A DNA stretch of 64,000 nt from Streptomyces genisteinicus (GTDB lineage: Bacteria > Actinomycetota > Actinomycetes > Streptomycetales > Streptomycetaceae), in NCBI RefSeq assembly GCF_014489615.1, contig NZ_CP060825.1:4412501-4476500 (forward strand), read 5' to 3'. Position numbers and translations under genes: made by a program. Under the pieces are notes generated by a model, which saw only the letters and a list, made by a program, of their open reading frames with translations, was not told the DNA's origin and made no database searches. Below are positions 9,089-17,889 of this stretch, one piece after another; positions within the stretch are counted from its first letter, which is position 1, and the number at the start of each line of letters is the position of its first letter.

Positions 9089-9508
9089 ATGCGCTGACGC
9101 TAGCGGCGCCCGCTCCGAGCGGACAACGCCTTTTCCCTGCGGGGCGCTTGGGGGTGGGGGCCGCCTTCTCCGCCCGTCCGGCGCTTCAGGACACCGCGCG
9201 CAGCGTGGTGCCGTGGTCACCGGGCCGCAGTCGGGAACGCGCTGCGCCGGGGGACGCCAGTGGTCGTGGCACGGCCCCGTCGGATCGGGGCGCGGGCCCG
9301 GTGGCCGCGGCACGGCCTGCGGCCGTGTCCTCAATCGCCGGACGGGCTGGAGTGGCCCGCCCCCCGGGCGTGACCCGCGCCTCACCCGCGGTGTGAAGCG
9401 GCCCACTATCCGTGAACCGTTGCGCATGGTTCCGCGTACCGGGGGCAGGCGGCCCGATCGCCGGGACGACCGGCAGGGGGAAGCACCAACGAAAGGCCAT
9501 GACGCGAC
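9089..9508 (+). promoter_or_regulatory. Upstream region of the betaine operon
   Basis: No gene. tcctcaatcgccggacgggctgga near 9329 is a common Streptomyces intergenic sequence. GAACC (9414-9418) and GGTTC (9428-9432) form an inverted repeat with a 9-bp spacer about 80 bases before betB, a possible operator. GAAAGG at 9491-9496 is the likely ribosome site. Confidence 0.4.
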
Positions 9509-10996
9509 GTGTCGGCAGCACAACAGACCATCCATGTGGGCGGAGAGTGGCGAGCGGCCGTCTCCGGCGCCACCCGCGAGATCCTCGACCCTGTCGACGC
9601 GACCGTCTTCGCGGTCGTGTCGGAGGGTGACGTCGCGGACACGGACGACGCCGTCGCGGCCGCCCGCGCCGCCTTCGACGACGGCTCCTGGCCCCGTACC
9701 CCGCCCGCCGAGCGGGCGGCCCTGCTGCGCCGCGTCGCCGGGCTGCTGGAGCGCGACCGGGAGCGGATCGGCGCCCTGGAGAGCCGGGACGCGGGCAAGA
9801 CCCTGGAGGAGGGCCGCGTCGACGTCGACTGCGTGCGCGACGCCTTCCTCTACTTCGCCGGCCTGGTGGAGGCGGAGAGCGGCGGCCGTGTCGTCGACGC
9901 CGGATCGGACGAGATCCACAGCGTCGTCGTCCACGAGCCGGTCGGCGTCTGCGCGCTGATCACGCCGTGGAACTACCCGCTGCTCCAGGCGAGCTGGAAG
10001 ATCGCGCCCGCGCTCGCCGCCGGGAACACCTTCGTCGTCAAGCCCAGCGAGATCACGCCGCTGACCACGGTCGTCCTCGTCGAGCTGCTGATGGAGGCCG
10101 GGCTGCCGCTCGGCGCCGCCAACATCGTCACCGGCCCCGGCGCCACCGTGGGCGCCCGGCTCGCCGAGCACCCCGACGTCGACCTGGTCTCCTTCACCGG
10201 CGGCCTCGTCAGCGGGGTCAAGGTGGCCAAGGCGGCGGCCGAGGGCGTGAAGAAGGTAGCCCTGGAGCTCGGCGGCAAGAACCCGAACGTCGTCTTCGCC
10301 GACGCCTGCGCCACCGACGAGGGCTTCGACACCGCCGTCGACCAGGCGCTCAACGCCGCCTTCATCCACAGCGGCCAGGTCTGCTCGGCCGGCTCCCGGC
10401 TGATCGTCGAGGAGTCCGTGCGCGACCGCTTCGTCACCGAACTCGCCCGCCGCGCCGAGCGGATACGCCTCGGCCGGGGCACCGACGAGGGCGTCGAGTG
10501 CGGCCCGCTCGTCTCCGCCGACCAGCTCGCGAAGACCGAGGACTTCGTCGCCTCCGCCCTGAAGGAGGGCGCCGTGCTCCGCGCCGGCGGCGAGAGGCCC
10601 GAGGGCCCCGGCTTCTTCTACCGGCCCACCGTGCTCGACCACTGCCACCGCGACATGCGCGTCATCCGCGAGGAGGTGTTCGGTCCGGTCCTGACCGTGG
10701 AGACCTTCACCACGGAGGACGAGGCCGTCGCCCTCGCCAACGACACCGAGTACGGCCTGGCCGGCGGCGTGTGGAGCGCCGACACCGCCCGCGCCCGGCG
10801 CGTCGCCGCCCGGCTGCGCCACGGCACGGTCTGGATCAACGACTTCCACCCCTATCTGCCGCAGGCGGAGTGGGGCGGCTTCGGCAAGTCCGGCACCGGC
10901 CGCGAGCTGGGGCCGACGGGCCTCGCCGAGTACCGCGAGGCCAAGCACGTCTACGAGAACCTCGCCCCGCGCCCCGTGCGCTGGTTCGCGGGCTGA
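9509..10996 (+). CDS. betB: Betaine-aldehyde dehydrogenase
   Basis: 495 aa ALDH-superfamily enzyme that oxidises betaine aldehyde to glycine betaine with NAD(P). Motifs in order: TPWNYPLLQASWK for cofactor binding near 150-163, FTGG near 228, general base Glu253 in LELGGKNP, nucleophile Cys292 in SGQVCSAGS, and EEVFGPVL near 390. The GTG start at 9509 follows GAAAGG with a long spacer; the ATG at 9499 is out of frame. It is first of five genes that make and import glycine betaine, with the choline dehydrogenase 16 bases downstream. Other amino-aldehyde substrates are possible, but the operon context favours betaine aldehyde. Confidence 0.9.
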   Translation: MSAAQQTIHVGGEWRAAVSGATREILDPVDATVFAVVSEGDVADTDDAVAAARAAFDDGSWPRTPPAERAALLRRVAGLLERDRERIGALESRDAGKTLEEGRVDVDCVRDAFLYFAGLVEAESGGRVVDAGSDEIHSVVVHEPVGVCALITPWNYPLLQASWKIAPALAAGNTFVVKPSEITPLTTVVLVELLMEAGLPLGAANIVTGPGATVGARLAEHPDVDLVSFTGGLVSGVKVAKAAAEGVKKVALELGGKNPNVVFADACATDEGFDTAVDQALNAAFIHSGQVCSAGSRLIVEESVRDRFVTELARRAERIRLGRGTDEGVECGPLVSADQLAKTEDFVASALKEGAVLRAGGERPEGPGFFYRPTVLDHCHRDMRVIREEVFGPVLTVETFTTEDEAVALANDTEYGLAGGVWSADTARARRVAARLRHGTVWINDFHPYLPQAEWGGFGKSGTGRELGPTGLAEYREAKHVYENLAPRPVRWFAG

Positions 10997-11012
10997 GCGC
11001 GGGGACGGACCC

Positions 11013-12548
11013 ATGACCGAGAACCACGAGAACCAGGTCTACGACTACGTCGTCGTCGGCGGCGGCACCGCCGGCTCGGTGATCGCCTCCCGGCTGACCG
11101 AGGACCCGGACGTCACCGTCGCCGTCATCGAGGGCGGCCCCAGCGACGTCGGCCGCGACGACGTGCTCACCCTGCGCCGCTGGATGGGCCTGCTCGGCGG
11201 GGAGCTGGACTACGACTACCCGACGACCGAGCAGCCGCGCGGCAACTCGCACATCCGCCACAGCCGCGCCCGGGTGCTCGGCGGCTGCTCGTCCCACAAC
11301 ACCCTGATCGCCTTCAAGCCGCTGCCGTCCGACTGGGACGAGTGGGCCGAGGCGGGCGCCGAGGGCTGGGACGCCGCCGCGATGGACCCGTACTTCGCCC
11401 GGCTGCGCAACAACATCGTCCCCGTCGACGAGGCCGACCGGAACGCCATCGCCCGCGACTTCGTCGACGCCGCGCAGGCGGCCCTGTCGGTGCCGCGCGT
11501 CGAGGGCTTCAACCGGGCGCCGTTCCACGAGGGCACCGGCTTCTTCGACCTGGCGTACCACCCGGAGGACAACAAGCGCTCCTCCGCCTCGGTCGCCTAT
11601 CTGCACCCCTTCCTGGACCGGCCGAACCTCCACATCGCCCTGGAGACCTGGGCGTTCCGCCTGGAGCTGGACGGCACCCGGGCCACCGGCGTGCACATCC
11701 GCACCGCCGACGGCGCGGAGCACGTCGTGCGCGCCCGGCGTGAAGTGCTGGTGTGCGCGGGCGCGGTGGACACCCCGCGGCTGCTGCTGCACTCCGGCAT
11801 CGGGCCGCGTGCCGATCTGGAGAAGCTCGGCATCCCCGTCGTCCACGACCTGCCGGGCGTCGGCGAGAACCTGCTCGACCACCCGGAGTCGGTCATCGTC
11901 TGGGAGACCCACGGCCCCATCCCGGAGAACTCCGCGATGGACTCCGACGCGGGGCTCTTCGTCCGCCGGGACCCGGCCTCCGCCGGGCCGGACCTGATGT
12001 TCCACTTCTACCAGATCCCGTTCACCGACAATCCGGAGCGGATCGGCTACGAACGGCCCGCGCACGGCGTGTCGATGACCCCGAACATCCCCAAGCCCAG
12101 GAGCCGCGGACGGCTGTATCTGACGAGCGCCGATCCCGAGGTCAAGCCCGCCCTCGACTTCCGGTACTTCACCGACGAGGACGACTACGACGGCCGGACG
12201 CTCGTCGACGGCATCCGCATCGCCCGCGAGATCGCCGCCACCGAACCGCTGGCCGGCTGGCTGAAGCGGGAGGTCTGCCCGGGCCCGGAGGTCACCTCCG
12301 ACGAGGAGCTGAGTGCCTACGCCCGCCAGGTCGCGCACACCGTCTACCACCCCGCCGGCACCTGCCGGATGGGCGCGGCCGACGACGGACTCGCCGTCGT
12401 CGCCCCCGACCTGAGGATCAGGGGTCTTCAGAACATCCGGATCGCCGACGCGTCCGTCTTCCCGACCATGACCGCCGTGAACCCCATGATCGGCGTCCTC
12501 ATGGTCGGCGAGAAGTGCGCCGACCTGCTGGGAGGCACGAGCCGATGA
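11013..12548 (+). CDS. betA: GMC oxidoreductase, probable choline dehydrogenase
   Basis: 511 aa flavoenzyme. The FAD-binding VVVGGGTAGSVIASRL is at about residues 13-28. The GMC signature HSRARVLGGCSSHN is at about 83-96. PRLLLHSGIG is near 254-263, and the C-terminal catalytic region has HTVYHPAGTCRMG, with the active-site histidine, near 446. Together with BetB it converts choline to glycine betaine for osmoprotection. The stop overlaps the ATPase start (ATGA), so the oxidation and uptake genes are coupled. Substrate is inferred from context, since GMC enzymes as a family are promiscuous. Confidence 0.85.
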   Translation: MTENHENQVYDYVVVGGGTAGSVIASRLTEDPDVTVAVIEGGPSDVGRDDVLTLRRWMGLLGGELDYDYPTTEQPRGNSHIRHSRARVLGGCSSHNTLIAFKPLPSDWDEWAEAGAEGWDAAAMDPYFARLRNNIVPVDEADRNAIARDFVDAAQAALSVPRVEGFNRAPFHEGTGFFDLAYHPEDNKRSSASVAYLHPFLDRPNLHIALETWAFRLELDGTRATGVHIRTADGAEHVVRARREVLVCAGAVDTPRLLLHSGIGPRADLEKLGIPVVHDLPGVGENLLDHPESVIVWETHGPIPENSAMDSDAGLFVRRDPASAGPDLMFHFYQIPFTDNPERIGYERPAHGVSMTPNIPKPRSRGRLYLTSADPEVKPALDFRYFTDEDDYDGRTLVDGIRIAREIAATEPLAGWLKREVCPGPEVTSDEELSAYARQVAHTVYHPAGTCRMGAADDGLAVVAPDLRIRGLQNIRIADASVFPTMTAVNPMIGVLMVGEKCADLLGGTSR

Positions 12549-13645
12549 GTACCGCCACCGCACCCGCCGCACCCGGTGCGCCGAACGCCTCCGAGGCGGC
12601 GCCGCCCGTCTTCGCCGTGCGCGACCTGTGGAAGGTCTTCGGCCCGAAGGCCGACCGCGTCCCCGCCGACCCGGAGCTGGCCGCGCTCGACGCCGCCGCG
12701 CTCCGCGAGCGCACCGGCTGCACCGCCGCCGTGCGCGACGTCTCCTTCGACGTCCGCAAGGGCGAGGTCTTCGTCGTCATGGGCCTGTCGGGCTCCGGCA
12801 AGTCCACGCTCGTGCGCTGTCTGACCCGGCTCATCGAGCCGACCTCGGGCACGATCGCCATCGACGGCGAGGACGTGCTCTCCATGGACGCGGGCCGGCT
12901 GCGCGAACTGCGCCGCCACCGGGCCGCCATGGTCTTCCAGCACTTCGGCCTGCTGCCGCACCGCTCCGTCCTCGACAACATCGCCTACGGCCTGGAGATC
13001 CAGGGCGTCGGACGCGCCGAACGCCGGGCGCGGGCTGCCGAATTCGTGGAGAAGGTCGGTCTCGCGGGGCTGGAGCACCGCCGTCCCGGCCAGCTCTCCG
13101 GCGGCCAGCAGCAGCGCGTCGGCCTCGCCCGCGCGCTCGCCGTCGACCCCGAGGTGCTGCTGTTCGACGAGCCGTTCAGCGCGCTCGACCCGCTGATCAG
13201 GCGCGACATGCAGGAGGAGGTCGTCCGCCTCCACCGGGAGGAGGGCCGCACCATGGTCTTCATCACCCACGACCTGAGCGAGGCACTGCGCCTCGGCGAC
13301 CGGATCGCGCTGATGCGCGACGGCCGGATCGTGCAGCTCGGCACCCCCGAGGAGATCGTCGGCTCCCCGGCCGACGACTACGTCCGCGACTTCGTCCGGG
13401 ACGTGCCGCGCGAGCAGGTCATGACCGTGCGCGCAGCGATGCGCCCGGCGTCCGCCGCCGAGACGGAGACCGGCCCGGCCCTCGCGCCGGACGCCACCGT
13501 CCACGAGGCCATCGAGGCCGTCGCCCGCACCGGCGAGTCCGCCCGCGTCGTCGAGGGCGGCCGCTGCCTGGGCGTCGTCGACCACGCGGGGCTGCTGGGC
13601 GTGGTCGCCGGTGTCACGCCCCCGGCACGGAAGGCGGTGGCCTGA
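12545..13645 (+). CDS. Glycine betaine/proline ABC transporter ATP-binding subunit with CBS-type tail
   Basis: 366 aa. Walker A GLSGSGKST near residue 82, Q-loop FQHFGLLPHR, signature LSGGQQQR near 183, and Walker B VLLFDEPFSALD near 203 are all intact. An N-terminal extension (residues 1-65) with VFGPKADRVPADPELA before the first strand is typical of ProV/OpuAA. After residue about 300 a CBS-like regulatory tail ends in CLGVVDHAGLLGVVAG, which in OpuA relatives senses ionic strength. It energises the double permease encoded downstream. Start and stop overlap both neighbours. Confidence 0.92.
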   Translation: MSTATAPAAPGAPNASEAAPPVFAVRDLWKVFGPKADRVPADPELAALDAAALRERTGCTAAVRDVSFDVRKGEVFVVMGLSGSGKSTLVRCLTRLIEPTSGTIAIDGEDVLSMDAGRLRELRRHRAAMVFQHFGLLPHRSVLDNIAYGLEIQGVGRAERRARAAEFVEKVGLAGLEHRRPGQLSGGQQQRVGLARALAVDPEVLLFDEPFSALDPLIRRDMQEEVVRLHREEGRTMVFITHDLSEALRLGDRIALMRDGRIVQLGTPEEIVGSPADDYVRDFVRDVPREQVMTVRAAMRPASAAETETGPALAPDATVHEAIEAVARTGESARVVEGGRCLGVVDHAGLLGVVAGVTPPARKAVA

Positions 13646-13737
13646 TGCACTCCCACACCACCTGGCCCCCGCCGGGCCCCCGCACCGTCCGCCACGCCTC
13701 CGCCCCGGTCACGCCCCTCGGGCGGTGGAGCCGATGA
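13645..13737 (+). CDS. 30-residue small ORF between ATPase and permease genes
   Basis: ATG 13645 overlaps the ATPase stop (TGATG) and its TGA overlaps the permease start (ATGA), so the frame exactly bridges the two genes. It is preceded by AAGGCGGTGG. The product starts MHSHTTWPPPGP and is rich in His, Pro and Arg with no known domain. It may only carry ribosomes from one gene to the next to keep subunit ratios, or be a genuine microprotein. Its exact fit between the two overlaps is the main evidence. Confidence 0.45.
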   Translation: MHSHTTWPPPGPRTVRHASAPVTPLGRWSR

Positions 13738-15773
13738 CCGCCACCGCCACCCCCGCCACCACCCCCGCGGCGGGCGCCTCCGCAGCGGACGCCCCCGAGT
13801 CCGCGCACGCCCCCGACTCCGCGGCCGCGACGTCCCCCGCGGCCGCGGCGCCCTCCGGGTCCGCCCGCACCTTCCTCGCACGCCACCGCTCACGGCTGAT
13901 CGCCGCCGGTACGGCCGTGCTGCTCCTCCTCGGCGCCTTCCTCCTCGGCGGCGGCACCTGGCCCGGCCGGATGGCCGTCGACCTCTCCGGACCGCTCGGC
14001 GACACCAGCGACTGGATCATCGACAACCGGGACAGCCACCCCCTCTTCCTCCACGTCCTCGGCCACGTCAGCAACGCCGTCGTGCTCTCGGTGCGCGCGG
14101 TGTACCTGGTGCTGCTCGCCGCCGGCTGGGCCGGTGTCACCGCGGCCGCCGGCGTGATCGCCTGGCGCGTCGCGGGCGTCCGCCTCGCGCTCGGCTCCGT
14201 CGCCGCGTTCGCCGCCTGCGGGCTCCTCGGCATGTGGGTGCCCACCATGCAGACGCTGGCCCTGATGGTCGTCGCCGTGGCCGCGTCCGTGCTGCTCGGC
14301 GGCCTCCTCGGCCTCGCCGCGGGCCTCTCCGACCGCATGCACCGCGTGCTGCGCCCCGTCCTCGACACCATGCAGGTGCTCCCGGCCTTCGCGTACCTGC
14401 TGCCGGTCGTCCTCGTCTTCGGCATCGGCGTGCCCGCCGCCGTCCTCGCGACCGTCGTCTACGCGGCCCCGCCCATGGCCCGCCTGACCGCGCTCGGACT
14501 GCGCGGCGCGGACGCCGGGGTGATGGAGGCCGCGGCCTCGCTCGGCGCGACCGCCCGGCAGCGGCTGCTGACCGCCCGGCTGCCGCTCGCCCGCAAGGAA
14601 CTCCTCCTCGGGCTCAACCAGTCGATCATGATGGCGCTCTCCATGGCCGTCATCGCGTCCGTGATCGGGGCGGGCGGCCTCGGCGACCGCGTCTACCAGG
14701 CGCTCGCCTCCGTCGACGTCGGCGCCGCGCTCGCCGCGGGCGTCCCGATCGTGCTGCTCGCCGTCGTCCTCGACCGCGTCACCGCGGCCGCCGGCGCCCG
14801 CCTCGGCGACGCCCCCGCCCGCGGCGCCCGCCTCGGCTGGGCGATCGCCGCGGCCGTCACCGCCGCCGCCGCGCTGGCGGGCCGGTTCACCGGCCGGCTC
14901 GGCTGGCCCGACGCCTGGACGCTGGACGTCGCCGAGCCCGTCAACCGGGCCGTCGACTGGATGACCGCCCACCTCTACACCGGCGTCCCCGTCATCGGCG
15001 GCACCGCCGACTGGGCCGCCCACTTCACCACCTGGGTCCTCGACCCGGTGCGCTCCGGCCTGACCTGGCTGCCCTGGTGGGCCGTTCTCCTCCTGGTCGG
15101 CGCGCTCGCCCTGATCATCGGCACCTGGCGCACGGCCGCGACCGCCGTCCTCGCGATGGCCGGGATCGGGGTCCTCGGCGTGTGGGAGCCGGCGCTCGAC
15201 ACGCTGTCGCAGGTGCTGGCCGCCGTCGCGGTCACCCTCGTCATCGGGTTCGCCACCGGCATCGCCGCGGCCCGCAGCGCACGGCTGAACCGTGCGCTCC
15301 GCCCGGTGCTGGACGTCTTCCAGACGATGCCGCAGTTCGTGTATCTGATCCCGGTGGTCGCCCTCTTCGGAGTCGGCCGGGCCCCGGCGGTCGCCGCCGC
15401 CGTGGTGTACGCGCTGCCCGCCGTCGTCCGCATCACCGCGCAGGGCATGGCGGCCGTGGACCCGGCCGCCGTGGAGGCCGCGCGCTCGCTGGGCGCGACC
15501 GGCCGCCAGCAGCTCCTCCAGGTCCAACTGCCGCTCGCCCGGCCCGCGCTGCTGCTCGCGGTGAACCAGGGCGTGGTCCTGGTGCTCGCCGTGGTCGTCA
15601 TCGGCGGCCTGGTGGGCGGTGGCGCGCTCGGCTACGACGTCGTCTTCGGCCTCGCCCAGGGCGACCTGGCGACCGGGCTGGTCGCGGGCGCCGCGATCGT
15701 CTGCCTCGGGCTGATGCTCGACCGCGTCACCCAGCCGACGGAACGCCGTGCCACCGCAGGAAAGGGGGCCTGA
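13734..15773 (+). CDS. Glycine betaine ABC transporter permease, two fused ProW-type domains
   Basis: 679 aa. After a disordered Ala/Pro/Ser tail (1-45) there are two homologous binding-protein-dependent permease units. Each carries the EAA-type loop for the ATPase: EAAASLGATARQRLLTARLP near 270 and EAARSLGATGRQQLLQVQLP near 583. Each unit has about six membrane segments and a TMQVLPAFAYLLPVVLVFGIG / TMQTMPQFVYLIPVV-type stretch before the loop. One polypeptide thus replaces a ProW dimer. The substrate-binding lipoprotein follows after one base. ATG 13734 has GGTGGAG upstream. Confidence 0.9.
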   Translation: MTATATPATTPAAGASAADAPESAHAPDSAAATSPAAAAPSGSARTFLARHRSRLIAAGTAVLLLLGAFLLGGGTWPGRMAVDLSGPLGDTSDWIIDNRDSHPLFLHVLGHVSNAVVLSVRAVYLVLLAAGWAGVTAAAGVIAWRVAGVRLALGSVAAFAACGLLGMWVPTMQTLALMVVAVAASVLLGGLLGLAAGLSDRMHRVLRPVLDTMQVLPAFAYLLPVVLVFGIGVPAAVLATVVYAAPPMARLTALGLRGADAGVMEAAASLGATARQRLLTARLPLARKELLLGLNQSIMMALSMAVIASVIGAGGLGDRVYQALASVDVGAALAAGVPIVLLAVVLDRVTAAAGARLGDAPARGARLGWAIAAAVTAAAALAGRFTGRLGWPDAWTLDVAEPVNRAVDWMTAHLYTGVPVIGGTADWAAHFTTWVLDPVRSGLTWLPWWAVLLLVGALALIIGTWRTAATAVLAMAGIGVLGVWEPALDTLSQVLAAVAVTLVIGFATGIAAARSARLNRALRPVLDVFQTMPQFVYLIPVVALFGVGRAPAVAAAVVYALPAVVRITAQGMAAVDPAAVEAARSLGATGRQQLLQVQLPLARPALLLAVNQGVVLVLAVVVIGGLVGGGALGYDVVFGLAQGDLATGLVAGAAIVCLGLMLDRVTQPTERRATAGKGA

Positions 15774-15774
15774 C

Positions 15775-16731
15775 ATGGCTCGCCCGCGTATCGCCGTCCT
15801 CGCCGCCGCCCTGGGCCTGGTCGCCCTGACCGGCTGCGGTGCGGCCGACATGACGAAGCAGGCGTCCCCGTACGCCGCCGCCCAGGGCGCCCGCACGGTC
15901 ACCCTGTCCGTGCAGTCCTGGGTGGGCGCGCAGGCCAACGTCGCCGTCGCCCAGTACCTGCTGGAGAAGGAACTCGGCTACCGCGTCGACACCGTCCAGA
16001 TCGACGAGGTCCCGGCCTGGGACGCCCTCAGCCAGGGCCGCGTGGACGCCATCCTGGAGGACTGGGGCCACCCCGAGCAGGAGCAGCGCTACATCGAGGA
16101 CAAGGGCACCATCACCCGCGGCGGCGACCTCGGGGTCACCGGCCACATCGGGTGGTTCGTGCCGACGTACTTCGCCGAGAAGCACCCGGACGTCACCGAC
16201 TGGAGGAACCTCGACAAGTACGCCGACGAACTCCGCACCGCGGAGAGCGGCGGCAAGGGCCAGCTGCTGGACGGCTCCCCGTCCTACGTCACCAACGACA
16301 AGGCGCTGGTGAAGAACCTGGACCTGGACTACCAGGTCGTGTTCGCCGGCTCAGAGGCGGCGCAGATCACCCAGATCCAGCAGTTCGCCAAGGCGGAGAA
16401 GCCGTTCCTCTCCTACTGGTACAAGCCCCAGTGGCTGTTCGAGAAGGTGCCCATGACGGAGGTGAAGCTCCCCGAGTACACCGAGGGCTGCGACGCCGAC
16501 CCGGAGAAGGTGGCCTGCGCCTACCCGCACACCCCGCTCCAGAAGTTCTTCAACACCCGCTTCGCGGACAAGGGCGGCGACGCGGCCGCCTTCCTGAAGA
16601 AGTTCCGCTGGACGGAGAAGGAGCAGAACGAGGTCTCCCTGATGATCGCGGAGCAGAAGCTCTCGCCCGAGGAGGCCGCGAGGAAGTGGGTCGACGCGAA
16701 CGAGCCGACCTGGCGGGAGTGGCTGCCGTAG
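15775..16731 (+). CDS. Glycine betaine-binding lipoprotein (OpuAC/ProX family)
   Basis: 318 aa with a lipoprotein signal (LAAALGLVALTGC, cysteine near residue 20), so it is membrane-anchored and extracellular. The mature part has the OpuAC fold: LSVQSWVGAQANVAVAQYLL near 43-62, WDALSQGRVDAILEDWGH near 82-99 and LSYWYKPQWLFEK near 205. Trp/Tyr/Phe residues of this kind form the aromatic cage for quaternary amines. It is the last gene of the operon and is followed by a 17-bp stem terminator. Confidence 0.92.
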   Translation: MARPRIAVLAAALGLVALTGCGAADMTKQASPYAAAQGARTVTLSVQSWVGAQANVAVAQYLLEKELGYRVDTVQIDEVPAWDALSQGRVDAILEDWGHPEQEQRYIEDKGTITRGGDLGVTGHIGWFVPTYFAEKHPDVTDWRNLDKYADELRTAESGGKGQLLDGSPSYVTNDKALVKNLDLDYQVVFAGSEAAQITQIQQFAKAEKPFLSYWYKPQWLFEKVPMTEVKLPEYTEGCDADPEKVACAYPHTPLQKFFNTRFADKGGDAAAFLKKFRWTEKEQNEVSLMIAEQKLSPEEAARKWVDANEPTWREWLP

Positions 16732-16744
16732 CGGAACACTGAAC

Positions 16745-16785
16745 TCCGCGTACCCGTACGCCGGGTGAGCGTACGGGTACGCGGA
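16745..16785 (+). terminator. Terminator of the betaine operon
   Basis: Perfect 17-bp stem (16745-16761 with 16769-16785) and a 7-nt loop, 14 bases after the binding-protein stop. Confidence 0.85.
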
Positions 16786-16911
16786 CGTGCGGGCGGTTCG
16801 TCTCCGCCCCGGAACTGGTCAGCGCGGACCGGATGCGGTACGCAGGATGCGGTCGCAGGCTCACTCCCTCAAGGAATCCTCGGGCCTGCTGCGGCAGATG
16901 CGAGGAGCGAC

Positions 16912-17097
16912 ATGAGCGCGGATGACCTCACCTGGTTCAAGAGCAGCTACAGCAGCAGCTCCGGCGACAGTTGCGTCGAGGTGGCGACGGCTCCCGACGC
17001 GGTTCGCGTCCGGGACTCCAAGCTGGAGAGCAGTCCTGTGTTCGCCGTCCCGCGCTCCGCGTGGGCGGGGTTCGTGGCGTATGCGGCGGACGCCTGA
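16912..17097 (+). CDS. DUF397 protein, copy 1
   Basis: 61 aa starting MSADDLTWFKSSYS, with SCVEVATAPDAVRVRDSK near residues 21-38, the DUF397 signature, and a final WAGFVAYAADA. DUF397 proteins are small acidic partners of XRE/DUF5753 regulators in WhiJ-type clusters, probably binding and tuning the DNA-binding protein. No such regulator adjoins here, so it may serve one elsewhere, such as the product of 58904-59758. cgaggagcgac precedes the ATG. Confidence 0.85.
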   Translation: MSADDLTWFKSSYSSSSGDSCVEVATAPDAVRVRDSKLESSPVFAVPRSAWAGFVAYAADA

Positions 17098-17132
17098 TCA
17101 GTCCGCGTACAGCGGCAGATGCGAGGAGCGAC

Positions 17133-17318
17133 ATGAGCGCGGATGACCTCACCTGGTTCAAGAGCAGCTACAGCAGCGATTCCGGCGACAGTTGCGTCGA
17201 GGTGGCGACGGCTCCCGACGCTGTGCGCGTCCGGGACTCCAAGCTGGAGAGCAGTCCTCTTCTCTCCGTCACGCCCGCTGGGTGGGCGGGGTTCGTGGCG
17301 TATGCGGCGGACGCCTGA
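17133..17318 (+). CDS. DUF397 protein, copy 2
   Basis: 61 aa, product of the tandem duplication of the preceding gene. It shares the first 41 residues except Asp for Ser in SSYSSDSGD, then differs at PLLSVTPAGWAG against PVFAVPRSAWAG. This is a divergent C-terminal surface with a conserved tail AGFVAYAADA. Same ribosome site. The last bases overlap the spacer to the Uma2 stop by zero, as the genes are directly convergent. Confidence 0.85.
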   Translation: MSADDLTWFKSSYSSDSGDSCVEVATAPDAVRVRDSKLESSPLLSVTPAGWAGFVAYAADA

Positions 17319-17888
17319 TCAGTCCGCGTACAGCGGCAGCCCCTCGGTCGGGATCGTCCAGTCGCCGAGGGTGACCTTCTCGCCGTACACGAACTCCCGA
17401 CGGGTGGCGTAGCGCGGGCCCGACGGGGTGGTGTGGATGTCGCCCAGCACCGCGCCGGAGCCCGTGCGGGGATCGAAGACCGCGTAGACCGGGATGCCGA
17501 GCAGGGGATAGTCGCGCATCTTGCCCACCCAGTCGTTGTCCGGGTTGGAGCGGGAGACGACCTCGATCGCGGCGAGCACGGTGTGCGGGTCGAAGGAGCC
17601 CTCGCCCTCCATGTCGGCCTCGGCGATGACCATCACGTCCGGGTGGCGCATGACGCCTTCGCCGGCGTGCTCCACATCGGGCGTGCCGGTGTGCGCCACC
17701 AGCCCCTCCGGGAGGACCTGTTCGAGGCGCCGGCGGACGCGCAGCACGGTGAGCTCGTGCGGCCGTGCGGGTCTCCTCCGGTCGTGGACGATGCCCTCGC
17801 CGGTGACCTCGAACGTGCCGGGGAGTGCGTCGCCCATGGAGACGGCTATCTCGCGCAGAGCCGCGTACCGGCTGGCGCCGTGCCGCAC
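17319..17888 (-). CDS. Uma2-family (DUF820) putative restriction-fold nuclease
   Basis: About 189 aa with the PD-(D/E)xK fold of the Uma2 family. HPDVMVIAEAD near 81-91, IEVVSRSNPDND near 106-117 with VGKMRDYPLLGIPVYAVFDPR following carry the Asp, Glu and Lys expected at the metal site. Biological role in Streptomyces is unknown; dozens of paralogues occur per genome. The start is uncertain: GTG 17888 immediately follows the upstream stop (TAGcGTG), while GTG 17924 or ATG 17837 are alternatives. Co-directional with the HTH gene, hence probably one transcript. Confidence 0.75.
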   Translation of the reverse strand: MRHGASRYAALREIAVSMGDALPGTFEVTGEGIVHDRRRPARPHELTVLRVRRRLEQVLPEGLVAHTGTPDVEHAGEGVMRHPDVMVIAEADMEGEGSFDPHTVLAAIEVVSRSNPDNDWVGKMRDYPLLGIPVYAVFDPRTGSGAVLGDIHTTPSGPRYATRREFVYGEKVTLGDWTIPTEGLPLYAD

Positions 17889-17889
17889 G

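Larger units (their letters stand above)
16891..17339 (+). repeat. 221-bp tandem duplication carrying a DUF397 gene
   Basis: gcggcag occurs at 16891, 17112 and 17333, exactly 221 bp apart. The unit carries one DUF397 gene, its ribosome site and the last 21 bases of the convergent Uma2 gene (tcagtccgcgtacagcggcag). The junction therefore shows the unit duplicated across the 7-bp gcggcag microhomology. The two copies have since diverged, mostly in the C-terminal third of the protein. Confidence 0.85.

Noticed and set aside
13890..15938. Leftward 682-codon frame opposite the betaine permease
   Set aside because: Antisense of the double permease, with low-complexity Asp/Arg/Gly content and no start signal.
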